NCBI RefSeq assembly: GCF_029868625.1
Contig: NZ_JARWOJ010000077.1
Location: forward strand, 1-64,000
Reading direction: 5' to 3'
Source of the DNA: Nocardia neocaledoniensis
GTDB lineage: Bacteria; Actinomycetota; Actinomycetes; Mycobacteriales; Mycobacteriaceae
Length of the DNA: 64,000 nucleotides
The translations under genes and the position numbers were made by a program. Numbering within the stretch: the stretch's first letter is position 1; every line of letters begins with the position of its first letter. The notes beneath the pieces were generated by a model. The model had not been told where the DNA came from, did no database searches, and saw only the letters and a program-made list of their open reading frames with translations. Positions 45,080 to 54,710 of the stretch are shown one piece after another.

Positions 45080-45089
45080 CCTCCGCTGA

Positions 45090-45134
45090 AAAGAAATTCG
45101 GCCTCAGGTGACTAACCTGAGGCCGAATTTCTTT
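45090..45134. terminator. Bidirectional terminator between kinase K2 and esxT
   Basis: The left arm at 45,090-45,109 (AAAGAAATTCGGCCTCAGGT) is a perfect 20-bp complement of the right arm at 45,115-45,134, with the 5-nt loop GACTA. The outer pairs are A/T-rich, so each strand ends in a TTTCTTT-type tract. It lies 11 bp after the K2 stop and 13 bp before the esxT stop on the other strand. It is a textbook convergent terminator, unusual here for such a long perfect stem. Confidence 0.9.
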
Positions 45135-45146
45135 GTGAGCGAGCTG

Positions 45147-45434
45147 TCAGACGAATTTGCCGGCCAGCCACTTGTCGGTGTCGTGCAGTTCGGAGTTACC
45201 GGTCTGAACCAGCTTCGCCGCCTCCTGCAGAGTGGTGTTCAGCTGAGTGGACTGGGTGTTCCACTCGGCCTGCATCTGGGTGAAGGACTCGTGGGCGCTA
45301 CCACCCCACCGGTTGGCCACTTCGGCAACCTTGTTGTGGAAAGCCTGGAGCTTGTCAGCCAGCATGTTGGCCGTGTTGATCATGTCCTGAGCACCGAGAT
45401 CGACGGAGTCCCGGTTAGACGCAATTTCCACCAT
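45147..45434 (-). CDS. esxT: WXG100 protein EsxT-like
   Basis: A 95-residue WXG100 protein with the turn NRWGGSAHES between two helices, expected to pair with EsxU as the ESX-4 heterodimeric substrate. The C-terminal end (HDTDKWLAGKFV) lacks a clear YxxxD/E signal, which is instead present in EsxU. The position between the terminator and esxU matches Rv3444c in the mycobacterial ESX-4 locus. Confidence 0.93.
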   Translation of the reverse strand: MVEIASNRDSVDLGAQDMINTANMLADKLQAFHNKVAEVANRWGGSAHESFTQMQAEWNTQSTQLNTTLQEAAKLVQTGNSELHDTDKWLAGKFV

Positions 45435-45478
45435 GACAGTGAATCTCCTCTAGTGAAGGTTTGTAATGAGCCGAATGG

Positions 45479-45796
45479 TCAGATGGCGGGCAGGTCGAGC
45501 TCAGCCATCTTGGCGTCGACCTGGCCCTTGAAGAGCGCGTCCTGCTCGGAGTAGCTGTTCGTCGCCTCCATCAGCTTCTGCGAGGTCTCGAGGAGCTTGT
45601 CGTTCAGCTTCTCGGCGCGCGCGGCGTAGGAGTCCATCAGCTGGTCGAAAGCGACCTGCGCGCCGCCCTTCCAGGTCTCGGTGGTCTGCATCTTGCCGGC
45701 CCAGATCTTCTTCACGAGACCCTCGATCTCGTTGTAGGAAGACTCCGCTTCCTTGGCAAAGGTCTGGAGATCGGCAACATCTGCGTGGAGAGTCAT
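45479..45796 (-). CDS. esxU: WXG100 protein EsxU-like
   Basis: A 105-residue WXG100 protein with the turn ETWKGGAQVAF and the C-terminal signal YSEQD, fitting the YxxxD/E T7SS export motif. It lies 44 bp before esxT on the same strand, corresponding to Rv3445c. Together they should form the secreted heterodimer recognised by EccC. Confidence 0.93.
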   Translation of the reverse strand: MTLHADVADLQTFAKEAESSYNEIEGLVKKIWAGKMQTTETWKGGAQVAFDQLMDSYAARAEKLNDKLLETSQKLMEATNSYSEQDALFKGQVDAKMAELDLPAI

Positions 45797-46111
45797 CGTT
45801 GTCCTTTCGGGTTGTCAGCGCCTCTGCGGAGAGGGTTCACTGAGCTCTTCATTTGGTTAGACGCGGCACTGGGGCGTTTGGTTCCACTCATCTGGCCGTC
45901 GATTCGAAGTTTTTTGCCGGAGCTGAGCCACAACACCGCGGAGCGCACAGACGGGTGCCCACTGACGGGTGGTGCTGAAGTCGATCCCCCAAACCATCAA
46001 TCCCCCAACATTGATGTGAAACCATGCCTCGGCGACGATACCCGGTCCCGGTCGAGTGGGCAATTGGTCCGATCGAGCCCGGCGTCACGTGATGCCGACC
46101 GAGGTCGACCG
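45797..46111. promoter_or_regulatory. 315-bp intergenic region upstream of esxU-esxT
   Basis: No open frame is supported. It must hold the promoter for esxU-esxT, since the upstream gene ends at 46,112. I see a direct repeat ATCCCCCAA at 45,984-45,992 and 46,000-46,008 (16-bp period), which reads TTGGGGGAT toward esxU. No known binding-site assignment is made. Confidence 0.5.
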
Positions 46112-47548
46112 TCACGGGTTGACCCTGATCGCGCTCACGGCCTGCTCACAAGCGGTCGAAACCTCGTCCCACCGGCCTGCCATGTACTGGCAACCGACGC
46201 TGACCTGGACGCCGCGTTCGACGAGGACGTGCCAGCGGACTTCTGATCCGTCCAGGGGTCGCTCCTCGTAGGCGATTCCAGGCCGGCCCGCGAAGACGAC
46301 GTCGCGGCGGATCTCCGAGACGGTCCCCTGCGGTTTGCTCTTGGTCTGGGTGGTGAGGTCGGCGGCGATGTCGTCGTACCCGGCGTCCGTCGCGACCGTC
46401 TGCTGGGCGATCGTAATCCGTTGGCGGGCACCGCTATCCGGTGAGAGGTCGATGCGGGTCGCAGGGGACGTCACCGCCGCGCGCCGCCAGCCCGGTGGGA
46501 CCTGCAGGGTGATCCGCCCGATCGTCTCGGTGGCGGATCGCGGCGTGGTCGGCGGTGGTGCCGTCGTCGGGGCGACCGGGTCCGCGTGTATGGAGGTCGT
46601 CTCCGCGTTCGCAGACGGCGCCGGATCATCGCCACCGGCCCACAGGACGACGCCTGCTGTGACGGACGCGATCACGGCGACGGCGGCTACGGCCGCGAGA
46701 TACATCGGTCGTCGATCGACCGGGTGAGTCGCGGCGGCGCGCTCCCGCAACGGTTGCATCCACTCGGATCGCGCGGGCGGAATGCTAGGCGTGTACGGAG
46801 TCGGCTGCTGCGGGCGCCGGGCTACGTCGGTCCCGGTCAGGGGGCTGATCGCGATCGACGACCCGGCCACGGCTTCGGCGACCTCACCCACCACCGTCAT
46901 GATCTCGGGATCGGTGGTGCCGAACACCTGCACTACGTCCGCCGGACGGTCGGTGAGCAGGCGCCCCAGCAGATCGGTCAACGCCGCCCGGCCGTGTGCC
47001 GCGGTGAGTTCGACCACCGCGAGGTTGGGTTCGGCCTCGACGGCTTCGATATGCGTGCCGTTCGCGTCGTAGACGACCGTGGTCGCGGTGGTCGACAGCA
47101 GGCCGAACTCGAGGATCGCGGAGCGGCGGCTGCGCCGGGTCGCGGTATCGACCTCGGAGGCCCGCACCGCACACGGCTCGAACGTGACCTCACGGGCGAA
47201 TCTCTGTGCGACGGAGGCGAACATCTCCAGCGCACGAGTGCCCCAGGCCGTGGGGTGCACGCAGACGAGACGATCGCACGGAACCGCCACCCCGAGGGAA
47301 TCGAGGATCGCGGCGACCACCGCAGTGAGCGCCTCCAGCGAGGAAGGCACGCGCGGCGGCACGGCGACATGGTCGGACATCAGGTACTGGACAGCCGACA
47401 CGACCTGGGTAGGCGGCGTCAGCGGCTCACCGACGACCAGGTCGGAATTGTTGCTACCCAACACAATCGAGGGCGGCACATCCCAGTGGGTGGTCGCGCC
47501 GCGCGCCCAGATCTTCGCCTCGGTGACGACGAGCTCGACGGTGGTCAT
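46112..47548 (-). CDS. Type VII secretion-associated protein (Rv3446c-like)
   Basis: A 478-residue protein. The cytosolic N-terminal part (1-245) shows a degenerate nucleotide-binding-like layout (RLVCVHPTAWGTRALEMF and VVQVFGTTDPEI). A membrane helix lies near 285-305 (MYLAAVAAVAVIASVTAGVVL), followed by a Thr/Pro linker. The C-terminal external domain (ITLQVPPGWRRAAVT through VSVGCQYMAGRWDEVSTACEQAV) is the TIGR03931-type domain of T7SS-associated proteins. Its position between esxU and eccC matches Rv3446c. The start overlaps the eccC stop by 4 bp. Confidence 0.9.
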   Translation of the reverse strand: MTTVELVVTEAKIWARGATTHWDVPPSIVLGSNNSDLVVGEPLTPPTQVVSAVQYLMSDHVAVPPRVPSSLEALTAVVAAILDSLGVAVPCDRLVCVHPTAWGTRALEMFASVAQRFAREVTFEPCAVRASEVDTATRRSRRSAILEFGLLSTTATTVVYDANGTHIEAVEAEPNLAVVELTAAHGRAALTDLLGRLLTDRPADVVQVFGTTDPEIMTVVGEVAEAVAGSSIAISPLTGTDVARRPQQPTPYTPSIPPARSEWMQPLRERAAATHPVDRRPMYLAAVAAVAVIASVTAGVVLWAGGDDPAPSANAETTSIHADPVAPTTAPPPTTPRSATETIGRITLQVPPGWRRAAVTSPATRIDLSPDSGARQRITIAQQTVATDAGYDDIAADLTTQTKSKPQGTVSEIRRDVVFAGRPGIAYEERPLDGSEVRWHVLVERGVQVSVGCQYMAGRWDEVSTACEQAVSAIRVNP

Positions 47549-50500
47549 TCCGGCTGCGGCATCCAGGCGGTCTGCACGAGCCCCTCGCTGTTGCGAGTCA
47601 CGAACGTACCGCGACCGGTCGGCTTGGGGCCGGGACGCGTCGTGCCGAGTAGAACACCTTCGTCACGGCTGCAGCTGAGGATGAGGCCGGCCGACCCGAG
47701 ATCCTTCATCCGCGCCAACGTGGGCTCGTACATGGCTCGACCAGCGCCGCCGGAGCGGCGGGCGATGATCACGTGGAATCCGAGGTCACGCGCGTGCGGG
47801 AGATGTTCGACCAGCGCGCTGACCGGGTTGCCCTGCGAGGTGGCGACCAGGTCGTAGTCATCGATGATCACGTACAGCTCCGGCCCGCTCCACCACGAGC
47901 GCTCACGCAACTGCTGCGGCGTCACGTCCGGCCCGGGTGTTCGCTTGGCGACGTACTGGCCGAGTCCGGTCATGTAGTCCGAGAACTGCTTGGCCGTGGA
48001 ACCGTAGCCGGCCTGATAGCCGTCCGGGATCAGGCCCAGCATGGAGCGGCGGTAGTCACCGACGATGAAGCGCGCCTGGTCGGGGGTGTTGGACGCGGCG
48101 ATGCCGTCGATGAGCGAGCGGAGCAATGTGGTCTTACCCGACTCGGTGTCACCGATGATGATGAAGTGCGGGCTCTCCGCGAAGTCGATGTAGACCGGCG
48201 CGAGTTCGGATTCGTTGATACCGATGGGGATTCGCAAGCACTTGGTGGCGGGGTCGACCCGCGACGGCCAATTGCCCGCCAGGTACAGCAGCTGTTCACG
48301 CGGCAGCTGGTCGGGCAGCATACGCACCTGTGGAGCGGGCCGGCCCGGCGTCATCCGCGAGATGGACTCGACCGCGGCGGCCACCGCCTGGCCCAGGTTC
48401 GACGGGTCGGAGGAGCCGTCGATCCGCGGGAGGCCGGTCAGCATGTGCAGGCACTCCGCGGTCATGCCACGTCCCGGGCGGCCCTGCGGGACGAGCGAAG
48501 CGAACTTGCGGCCGAGATCGGAGTCCATCGGGTCGCCGAGTCGGAGCTCGATGCGCGTACCGATCTGATCCTTGAGCGCGGGCCTTGCCTCGGCCCAACG
48601 GTTCAGCGCGATCACGACATGGACGCCGTAGGACAAGCCCTGCACCGCGAGGTTCATCACGACCTGCTCGAGCGCGTCGAAATCCTGGCGGATGGAGCCG
48701 AAGCCGTCGATCACCAGGAAGACGTCACCGAACGGATCCTCGTGCGCGCCGGCGGCAGCGGGACTGGACGCCGGATCCATCGAGCGCAGCCGACGGAATT
48801 CCACCATCGACTCGATGCCCAACTGGCGGAACCGCGCCTCACGGGTCCGCACGATGGTGGTCATCTCCGCGACCGTGCGGCGGACCTGGTCCTCGTCGAG
48901 ACGGCTGGCCACCGAGCCGACGTGCGGCAGACCTTCCAGCGCGGCGAGCGTGCCGCCACCGAAGTCGAGGCAGTAGAACTGCACCTGCTCGGCGGTGTGG
49001 GTGAGCGACATCGCCATGATCAGCGTGCGCAGCGCGGTGGACTTACCGGACTGCGGACCACCGACCACGGCCACGTTGCCGCGCGCGCCCGACAGATCGA
49101 CGATGAACTGATCGCGACGCTGATCGTAGGGACGGTCGACGATACCCATCGGCGCCCGCAGCGTCGCGATCGCCGAGTATTCGCCGGTGAGGATCGAGCG
49201 CGGAACGAGCTGGTCGAGGGTGGGAGCCTCATCCAGCGGGGGCAGCCAGATCTCGTGCGCGGGCCTGCCGTGCCCGGCGATCCGGGACACCAGCATGTTC
49301 AGGTTCGAGACCTGTTCACCGTCGTCGCTGTGCGATTCCGGCTCATAACTCGACTCCACCGGTACCGGCACCCGATCCGACGTGCGGAACTCGACGTGCG
49401 TGGCGTGGAACGGGCGGGCGTTGACGTCGATTTCGCCGCCGACGATGCCGGCGCTGGTGACCTCGCGCTGGGGGCCGCCACCGACGTAGGGGCCGGAGAC
49501 GTAGGAGGCCTGGAAGCGCTGGATCTCGCCGGAGTCGGCCTTGAGGTAGCCGCCGCCGGGGGAATTCGGGAGGTTGTAGGCGTCGGGGACGCCGAGGACC
49601 TGGCGGGATTCGTTGGCGGAGAAGGTCTTCAGGCCGATGCGGTAGGACAGGTGCGATTCGAGGCCCTTGAGCTTGCCCTCTTCCAGGCGCTGGGAGGCGA
49701 GCAGGAGGTGGACGTGCAGCGAGCGGCCGAGGCGGCCGATCATCACGAACAGCTCGGCGAAATCGGGGTGCTGGGTGAGGAGTTCGGAGAACTCGTCGAG
49801 GACGACGAACAGCGCGGGCAGCGGGTCGAGGTCGGCGCCGGCGGCGCGGGCCTTCTCGTATTCGGAGACGTTGGCGAAGTTGCCCGCCTGGCGCAGGACT
49901 TCCTGGCGGCGGTTCATCTCGCCCGCCAGCGCGTCCTTCATACGGTCGACGAGGTCGGCTTCCTCTTCCAGGTTGGTGATGACGGCGGCGACGTGCGGGA
50001 CGCCGTCGAGGCCGAGGAAGGTGGCACCACCCTTGAAGTCGACCAGGACCAGGTTCAGCTGGTCGGGCGAATGGGTGGCGAGCAGGCTGAGTACCAGGGT
50101 GCGCAGGAACTCGGACTTGCCGGAACCGGTGGCGCCGATGCACAGGCCGTGCGGGCCCATGCCGTTCTCGGCGGCCTCCTTGATGTCGAGTTCGACGGGG
50201 TTGCCGTCGGCGCCGACGCCGAAGGGCACGCGCAGACGCTCACGGCCGTAGCGGGGGCGCCAGGCGCTGGCGGGGTTGAAGTTGCCGATGTCGCCGAGCG
50301 ACATCAGCTGCGACCAGGTGGAGATGGCCTCGCTGTCGTCGGTTTCCACATCGCTGCTGCGCTGGGTCGCCGCGCGGAACGGCGCCAGGCGGCGGGCGGC
50401 CTGCTGGGCCTGCTCGGCGCTGACGCGGTCGATGGTGGCGAAGCGTTCCTGGTTGCCGGTGGCACCGCGGCCGAGGCATTCGCCGTCTTCGACGACCATC

Positions 50501-51582
50501 TTGATGCCGCGCGAAACAGCGAGGCGCGGAGCGTAATTGCAGAGGTCGATGATGGTGACGCCCTCGTAGCCGGACTCGCGGAGCTGGTCGTCCTCGGCTT
50601 CGAGCAGGCCACCGTCGACGACGATGACCACGTGCACCAGGTTCGGGTTGTTCGGCTGGTTACGCGAGTAGCGGACGCGGTTGCCCAGCAGCGGGTGCAG
50701 GCTGCTCAGCGCCTCGCGGATGGAGCCGTAGAACATGCGCTGGGTGCCGATGCCGTCGGAGACCTCGGGGTGCTGGGTGTGCGGCAGCCACTTGGTCCAT
50801 TCCCATTCGCGCGCGGTGTCGGGGCCGCACACCACGGCGATCAGAACCTGGTCGGGCGCCTGGAACATGCACAGCTGCAACAACATCGCGCGCGTCATGT
50901 CGCGGGCCTGGGCGCGGTCGCCGTCGAGGGCGATGGTGCCGAAACCCTTCACGGCGATGGCGGTGGGCAGGTCGGGCACGGTGGAGTGGGCGCGCACGAA
51001 GCGGCGCAGCGAGACCGCGGCGATGGGTTCGAGCTCTTCCACCGGGCCGGTCTCGGGGGCGACCAGCCGGGTGGCCAGGCGCTGACCGCCGAGGCCGATG
51101 CGGGCGTGGCAGAAGTCCTTGTCACCGGAGCGGCGCTCCCACATCCGGCTGGTGCCCGCCAGCATCCAGATCAGGCCGGGTTCGGGGTGGCTCCACTCGA
51201 CGGCGGCACGCTGCTGCTTGGCGGTCTCGTCGACGTCCTTGCGGACCTGGTCGAGGTAGCGCAGGTAGTCTTTGCGGTCCTCGTTGGCTTCGGCGGCCTT
51301 GGCCCCCTTGCCGCTGCCCTGGCCGAACATGGTGACCATCGACATGATCATCATGAGCGGGAACATCATCGACATCGGGTTGGACAGCATGCCGCTGCCC
51401 TGGGTGAACATCAGCGCCATCATGCCGACCATGCCGACCACCATGACGACGGGCATCAGCTTCATGAGCAGGTTGCCCGGCGTGATCCTGGGGATCTCGG
51501 GCGGCGGCTGCAGCGTGACCTCACCACCGGGCGTACGCGGCATCTCACGCCGGGCACGGCGCTGGAACCGGACTGTGCTCAT
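47545..51582 (-). CDS. eccC: ESX-4 motor ATPase EccC
   Basis: A fused FtsK/SpoIIIE-type ATPase of 1345 residues. Two N-terminal membrane helices (about 37-90) are followed by a Met-rich linker and three ATPase domains. Their P-loops are GATGSGKSEFL (about 485), VGGPQSGKSTAL (about 840) and IGDTESGKTTLL (about 1145). The first ATPase has VLVDFKGG and VVLDEFSEL, so it should be the active motor; the other two are expected to be regulatory and substrate-binding. It is one polypeptide rather than the split EccCa/EccCb of ESX-1. It is divergent from eccD with a 180-bp shared upstream region. Confidence 0.97.
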   Translation of the reverse strand: MSTVRFQRRARREMPRTPGGEVTLQPPPEIPRITPGNLLMKLMPVVMVVGMVGMMALMFTQGSGMLSNPMSMMFPLMMIMSMVTMFGQGSGKGAKAAEANEDRKDYLRYLDQVRKDVDETAKQQRAAVEWSHPEPGLIWMLAGTSRMWERRSGDKDFCHARIGLGGQRLATRLVAPETGPVEELEPIAAVSLRRFVRAHSTVPDLPTAIAVKGFGTIALDGDRAQARDMTRAMLLQLCMFQAPDQVLIAVVCGPDTAREWEWTKWLPHTQHPEVSDGIGTQRMFYGSIREALSSLHPLLGNRVRYSRNQPNNPNLVHVVIVVDGGLLEAEDDQLRESGYEGVTIIDLCNYAPRLAVSRGIKMVVEDGECLGRGATGNQERFATIDRVSAEQAQQAARRLAPFRAATQRSSDVETDDSEAISTWSQLMSLGDIGNFNPASAWRPRYGRERLRVPFGVGADGNPVELDIKEAAENGMGPHGLCIGATGSGKSEFLRTLVLSLLATHSPDQLNLVLVDFKGGATFLGLDGVPHVAAVITNLEEEADLVDRMKDALAGEMNRRQEVLRQAGNFANVSEYEKARAAGADLDPLPALFVVLDEFSELLTQHPDFAELFVMIGRLGRSLHVHLLLASQRLEEGKLKGLESHLSYRIGLKTFSANESRQVLGVPDAYNLPNSPGGGYLKADSGEIQRFQASYVSGPYVGGGPQREVTSAGIVGGEIDVNARPFHATHVEFRTSDRVPVPVESSYEPESHSDDGEQVSNLNMLVSRIAGHGRPAHEIWLPPLDEAPTLDQLVPRSILTGEYSAIATLRAPMGIVDRPYDQRRDQFIVDLSGARGNVAVVGGPQSGKSTALRTLIMAMSLTHTAEQVQFYCLDFGGGTLAALEGLPHVGSVASRLDEDQVRRTVAEMTTIVRTREARFRQLGIESMVEFRRLRSMDPASSPAAAGAHEDPFGDVFLVIDGFGSIRQDFDALEQVVMNLAVQGLSYGVHVVIALNRWAEARPALKDQIGTRIELRLGDPMDSDLGRKFASLVPQGRPGRGMTAECLHMLTGLPRIDGSSDPSNLGQAVAAAVESISRMTPGRPAPQVRMLPDQLPREQLLYLAGNWPSRVDPATKCLRIPIGINESELAPVYIDFAESPHFIIIGDTESGKTTLLRSLIDGIAASNTPDQARFIVGDYRRSMLGLIPDGYQAGYGSTAKQFSDYMTGLGQYVAKRTPGPDVTPQQLRERSWWSGPELYVIIDDYDLVATSQGNPVSALVEHLPHARDLGFHVIIARRSGGAGRAMYEPTLARMKDLGSAGLILSCSRDEGVLLGTTRPGPKPTGRGTFVTRNSEGLVQTAWMPQPE

Positions 51583-51762
51583 GGTCGAGACTCCCCCTGC
51601 TTGACTATTCGCTGTCCTCGCGACCGGCTCAGTGTAGAGGTCGCGGCCGACATGTCGTATGGTTCGTCAGGCATTCTGCTGTCCGAACGGTGAGTTCCGC
51701 AAACTGTCGATCGCCCGAGGGGTCGAGCGGAAACACGAGGTAGAGACGGAGTTGGGGGAGTT

Positions 51763-53229
51763 TTGACGCACGCGCGACTCGATCATCTGGAAGAGGATTC
51801 CGCGCGCGGCATCGTTCGCGCACCGGACCTTGCCCGGGTGACGATTCTGGCCAAGCACACGCAGGTCGACATGGCGATTCCGGTGGATGTTCCGGTCGCC
51901 CTCGTCATCCCGAGCGTCGTCGACATGGTCGCTCAGCACAGCCGGTCCAATGACTTCGACAACGACGGCGAACGCTACGAGCCCGCCGAATGGGTGCTCG
52001 CCCGGATCGGTCATCCCCCCTTCTCGAACTCGCTCAGCCTCGGCGAACACGGCGTGCGTGACGGCGAACTGCTCATGCTGGAGAGCGCCTCGCACACGGC
52101 GCCGACGCCGCTGTTCGACGACATCATGTACAACGTCGCGATCGCCGACGCCGAGCACTACCGCAGCTGGACGCCGAAGACGGCGCGCGTGACCGGTTCG
52201 GTGCTCGCCGCGATCACGATGCTGGTCGGCTGTTTCGGTCTGCTCGCCGCGCCGGACGCGCTGCCGTTCTGGGTGACGGGCTCGCTCGCGCTGCTGGTCG
52301 CGATCCTGTGCGTGGTCGCAGGCACCGTGCTCAGCCGAATGTACGGCGACACCGCGGCGGCGCTGGTCCTCGGTGGCTGCGCGCTGCCGACCGCCTTCGC
52401 CGCTGGGATGTTGCTCGTCCCCGACCATTACAGCTGGGCGCACCTGCTCCTCGGCGCCACCCTCTTCGGCGCCACCGCGGTTCTCGCGTGGCGAGTGACC
52501 GGCGTCGGGCTCGCGCTGTTCATCGGCGCCGCGACGGCCTCGGTGTTCACCATCCCGGCCGCGCTGGTCGGGCTGCTCACCGACCAGCCGCTCAAGGCCA
52601 TCGGCGCCGGTGTCGCCGCCTTCGGCCTGGCCGGGCTCTCGCTCTCGCCGCGGGTGTCGATGCTGCTGGCCAAGCTGCCGCTGCCGCCGGTCCCCTCCCC
52701 CGGCACCCCGATCGACCCGACCGAGGACGATCCGGACGACCACCGCGCCCTGCCGACGCTGGACGCGCTGCGGGCCAGGTCGGAGCGGGCACGCAACTAC
52801 CTCGCCGGCCTGGTCACCGCGACCACGCTGGTCACCGTCGTCGGCGCGCTGCTCGCGGTCGACGCGGGCGCCGACGACCCGTACTGGCCCGGCATCGCCC
52901 TGGCGCTGGTCTGCGCCGTGGTGCTGATGTTCCGCAGCCGCACCTACGCGGGCGCCGAGCAGGCCATCGTGCTGATCGCCGGTGGCGCGTCGATCGTGCT
53001 GCTCATGCTGATCGGCATCTCCCTCGAAATGCGCCAGCCGCTGGTGGTTTTCGGCGCCGCGCTGGCGATCCTGATCGCCGCGCTGGTGCTCGGCCTGATC
53101 GTGCCGAACCAGACGGCCACCCCGCCGATGCGCCGAGCCGTCGAACTGCTCGAATACGCGTTCGTCGCCGCGGTGCTGCCGCTGGTGTTCTGGGTCGCCG
53201 AGCTCTACTCCCTCGTTCGCGGGCTGTGA
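51763..53229 (+). CDS. eccD: ESX-4 channel membrane protein EccD
   Basis: A 488-residue protein with an N-terminal ubiquitin-like cytosolic domain (about 20-110, RVTILAKHTQVDMAIP and LGEHGVRDGELLML) and then eleven predicted membrane helices, the layout of the central EccD subunit. It starts at a TTG (51763) preceded by GTTGGGGGAG; no ATG or GTG upstream gives the domain start. The stop overlaps mycP in GTGA. It corresponds to Rv3448. Confidence 0.95.
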   Translation: MTHARLDHLEEDSARGIVRAPDLARVTILAKHTQVDMAIPVDVPVALVIPSVVDMVAQHSRSNDFDNDGERYEPAEWVLARIGHPPFSNSLSLGEHGVRDGELLMLESASHTAPTPLFDDIMYNVAIADAEHYRSWTPKTARVTGSVLAAITMLVGCFGLLAAPDALPFWVTGSLALLVAILCVVAGTVLSRMYGDTAAALVLGGCALPTAFAAGMLLVPDHYSWAHLLLGATLFGATAVLAWRVTGVGLALFIGAATASVFTIPAALVGLLTDQPLKAIGAGVAAFGLAGLSLSPRVSMLLAKLPLPPVPSPGTPIDPTEDDPDDHRALPTLDALRARSERARNYLAGLVTATTLVTVVGALLAVDAGADDPYWPGIALALVCAVVLMFRSRTYAGAEQAIVLIAGGASIVLLMLIGISLEMRQPLVVFGAALAILIAALVLGLIVPNQTATPPMRRAVELLEYAFVAAVLPLVFWVAELYSLVRGL

Positions 53230-54626
53230 ACGCGAGCCTGCGCGTCGCGGCGGCGGCCGTGGCGCTCGGTGTCGGTGTGTCGTTCGGGTTGGGCGCCGCG
53301 CCCGCCTCGGCCGACCGGCCACCCGCCGCCGATCCGGCGAACCTGCCCGCCGGTGACCCGGCCGCACCGCCGGAGAAGACCGAGGTCGGCTCGAACGCGG
53401 TGTGCACCACGGTGGCCACCGGTGGCGACGGACCCGCCATCCCGGAGGCGCAGCGGTCGCTCGGGCTGGAGCGCGCGTGGGAATTCTCCCGTGGCGCCGG
53501 GCAATTGGTCGCCGTCATCGATACCGGCGTGACCAGGAACGATCGGCTGCCGGACATGATCGCAGGCGGTGACTTCGTCGCGAACTCGGGTGACGGCGCC
53601 GACGACTGCGACGCGCACGGCACCTTCGTCGCCGGACTGATCGCCGCGACCAAGGTCGACGGGCAGGGCTTCTCCGGGGTCGCGCCCGAGGCACAGATCC
53701 TGACCATCCGTCAGACCAGCAAGATGTATCAGAAGGAAGGCGCCAACCGGAACAAGGCGCCCGAGGATCTGCCCGACGGGTACGGCAACCTGGCGACGAT
53801 GGCTTCGGCGATCCGGCGGGCCGCCGACATGGGCGCCTCGGTCATCAATGTCTCCGAGGTCTGGTGTGGCACCAACAAGGGTGTCAACGACAGCGCGGTC
53901 GGCGCGGCACTGCAGTACGCCGTCGAGGTGAAGAACGCGGTTCCCGTTGTCGCGGCGGGTAATTCGGATACCTGCAAGACCGCCAACACGGTGATCGATC
54001 CGCTGGACCCGAATGCCGATCCGTGGTCGAAGACCGAGATGAACGTGAGCCCGGCTCGCTGGGACGACTACGTGCTCGCGGTCGGCTCGATCGACGCGAA
54101 CGGCGCGCCGTCGAAGTTCACCGTCGCCGGGCCGTGGCTCAGTGTCGCCGCGCCGGGCGAGAACATGGTGTCGCTCAACCCGCGTGGCGCGGGGACCGCG
54201 ACCGGGACGGTCAACCAGCAGGGGCAGACCAGCCCGATCAGCGGAACCAGTTTCGCGACGCCGCTGGTCTCCGGGGTGGTCGCGTTGGTGCGGGCCAGAT
54301 TCCCGGAGCTCAGCGCCAAGGAAGTGATGAAGCGGGTGCAAGCGACGGCGCACGCGCCCGCCGAGGGGTGGAACCAGTACATCGGGTACGGCAGCGTCGA
54401 TCCGATGGCGGCGCTCACCGCCGAGGTGACGGGCTCGCTGCCGCCGAAGCGGCCGTCGCCCGCGGCGCAGGTGCAGCTGGCAGTGCCGGCCCCGGCACCG
54501 GCACCGGACAACACCGCCAGGAACGTGTCGCTGATCGGCGCGGGCGTGGTCGGGCTGCTGTTCGTCCTCGGGATGCTTGCCTCGTTCCCGATCCGACGGC
54601 GGATGGGTGTGCGGGAAGACGTCTGA
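53226..54626 (+). CDS. mycP: ESX-4 mycosin protease MycP
   Basis: Membrane-anchored subtilisin-like protease (466 residues) that stabilises the ESX channel. A signal peptide (VAAAAVALGVGVSFGLGAAPASA) precedes the protease. The triad is visible: Asp99 in AVIDTGV, His131 in DAHGTFVAGL and Ser342 in SGTSFATPLVSG. A Pro/Ala linker then leads to a C-terminal membrane helix (VSLIGAGVVGLLFVLGMLASF). The GTG at 53226 overlaps eccD (GTGA). It corresponds to Rv3449. Confidence 0.96.
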   Translation: MNASLRVAAAAVALGVGVSFGLGAAPASADRPPAADPANLPAGDPAAPPEKTEVGSNAVCTTVATGGDGPAIPEAQRSLGLERAWEFSRGAGQLVAVIDTGVTRNDRLPDMIAGGDFVANSGDGADDCDAHGTFVAGLIAATKVDGQGFSGVAPEAQILTIRQTSKMYQKEGANRNKAPEDLPDGYGNLATMASAIRRAADMGASVINVSEVWCGTNKGVNDSAVGAALQYAVEVKNAVPVVAAGNSDTCKTANTVIDPLDPNADPWSKTEMNVSPARWDDYVLAVGSIDANGAPSKFTVAGPWLSVAAPGENMVSLNPRGAGTATGTVNQQGQTSPISGTSFATPLVSGVVALVRARFPELSAKEVMKRVQATAHAPAEGWNQYIGYGSVDPMAALTAEVTGSLPPKRPSPAAQVQLAVPAPAPAPDNTARNVSLIGAGVVGLLFVLGMLASFPIRRRMGVREDV

Positions 54627-54710
54627 CCCGGTGATCGACGGTGCCGCGCGGGTCCACGCGGTACCGTCGTCCTGCGCACCGCAGCGCATCCCGTCGACAC
54701 AGGTAGCAGC

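Noticed and set aside
47773-51693. A 1306-codon open frame on the plus strand
   Set aside because: It is antisense to eccC and exists only because high-GC codon use leaves the opposite frames open; its translation has no recognisable domain and biased Asp/Val/Gly/Arg composition.
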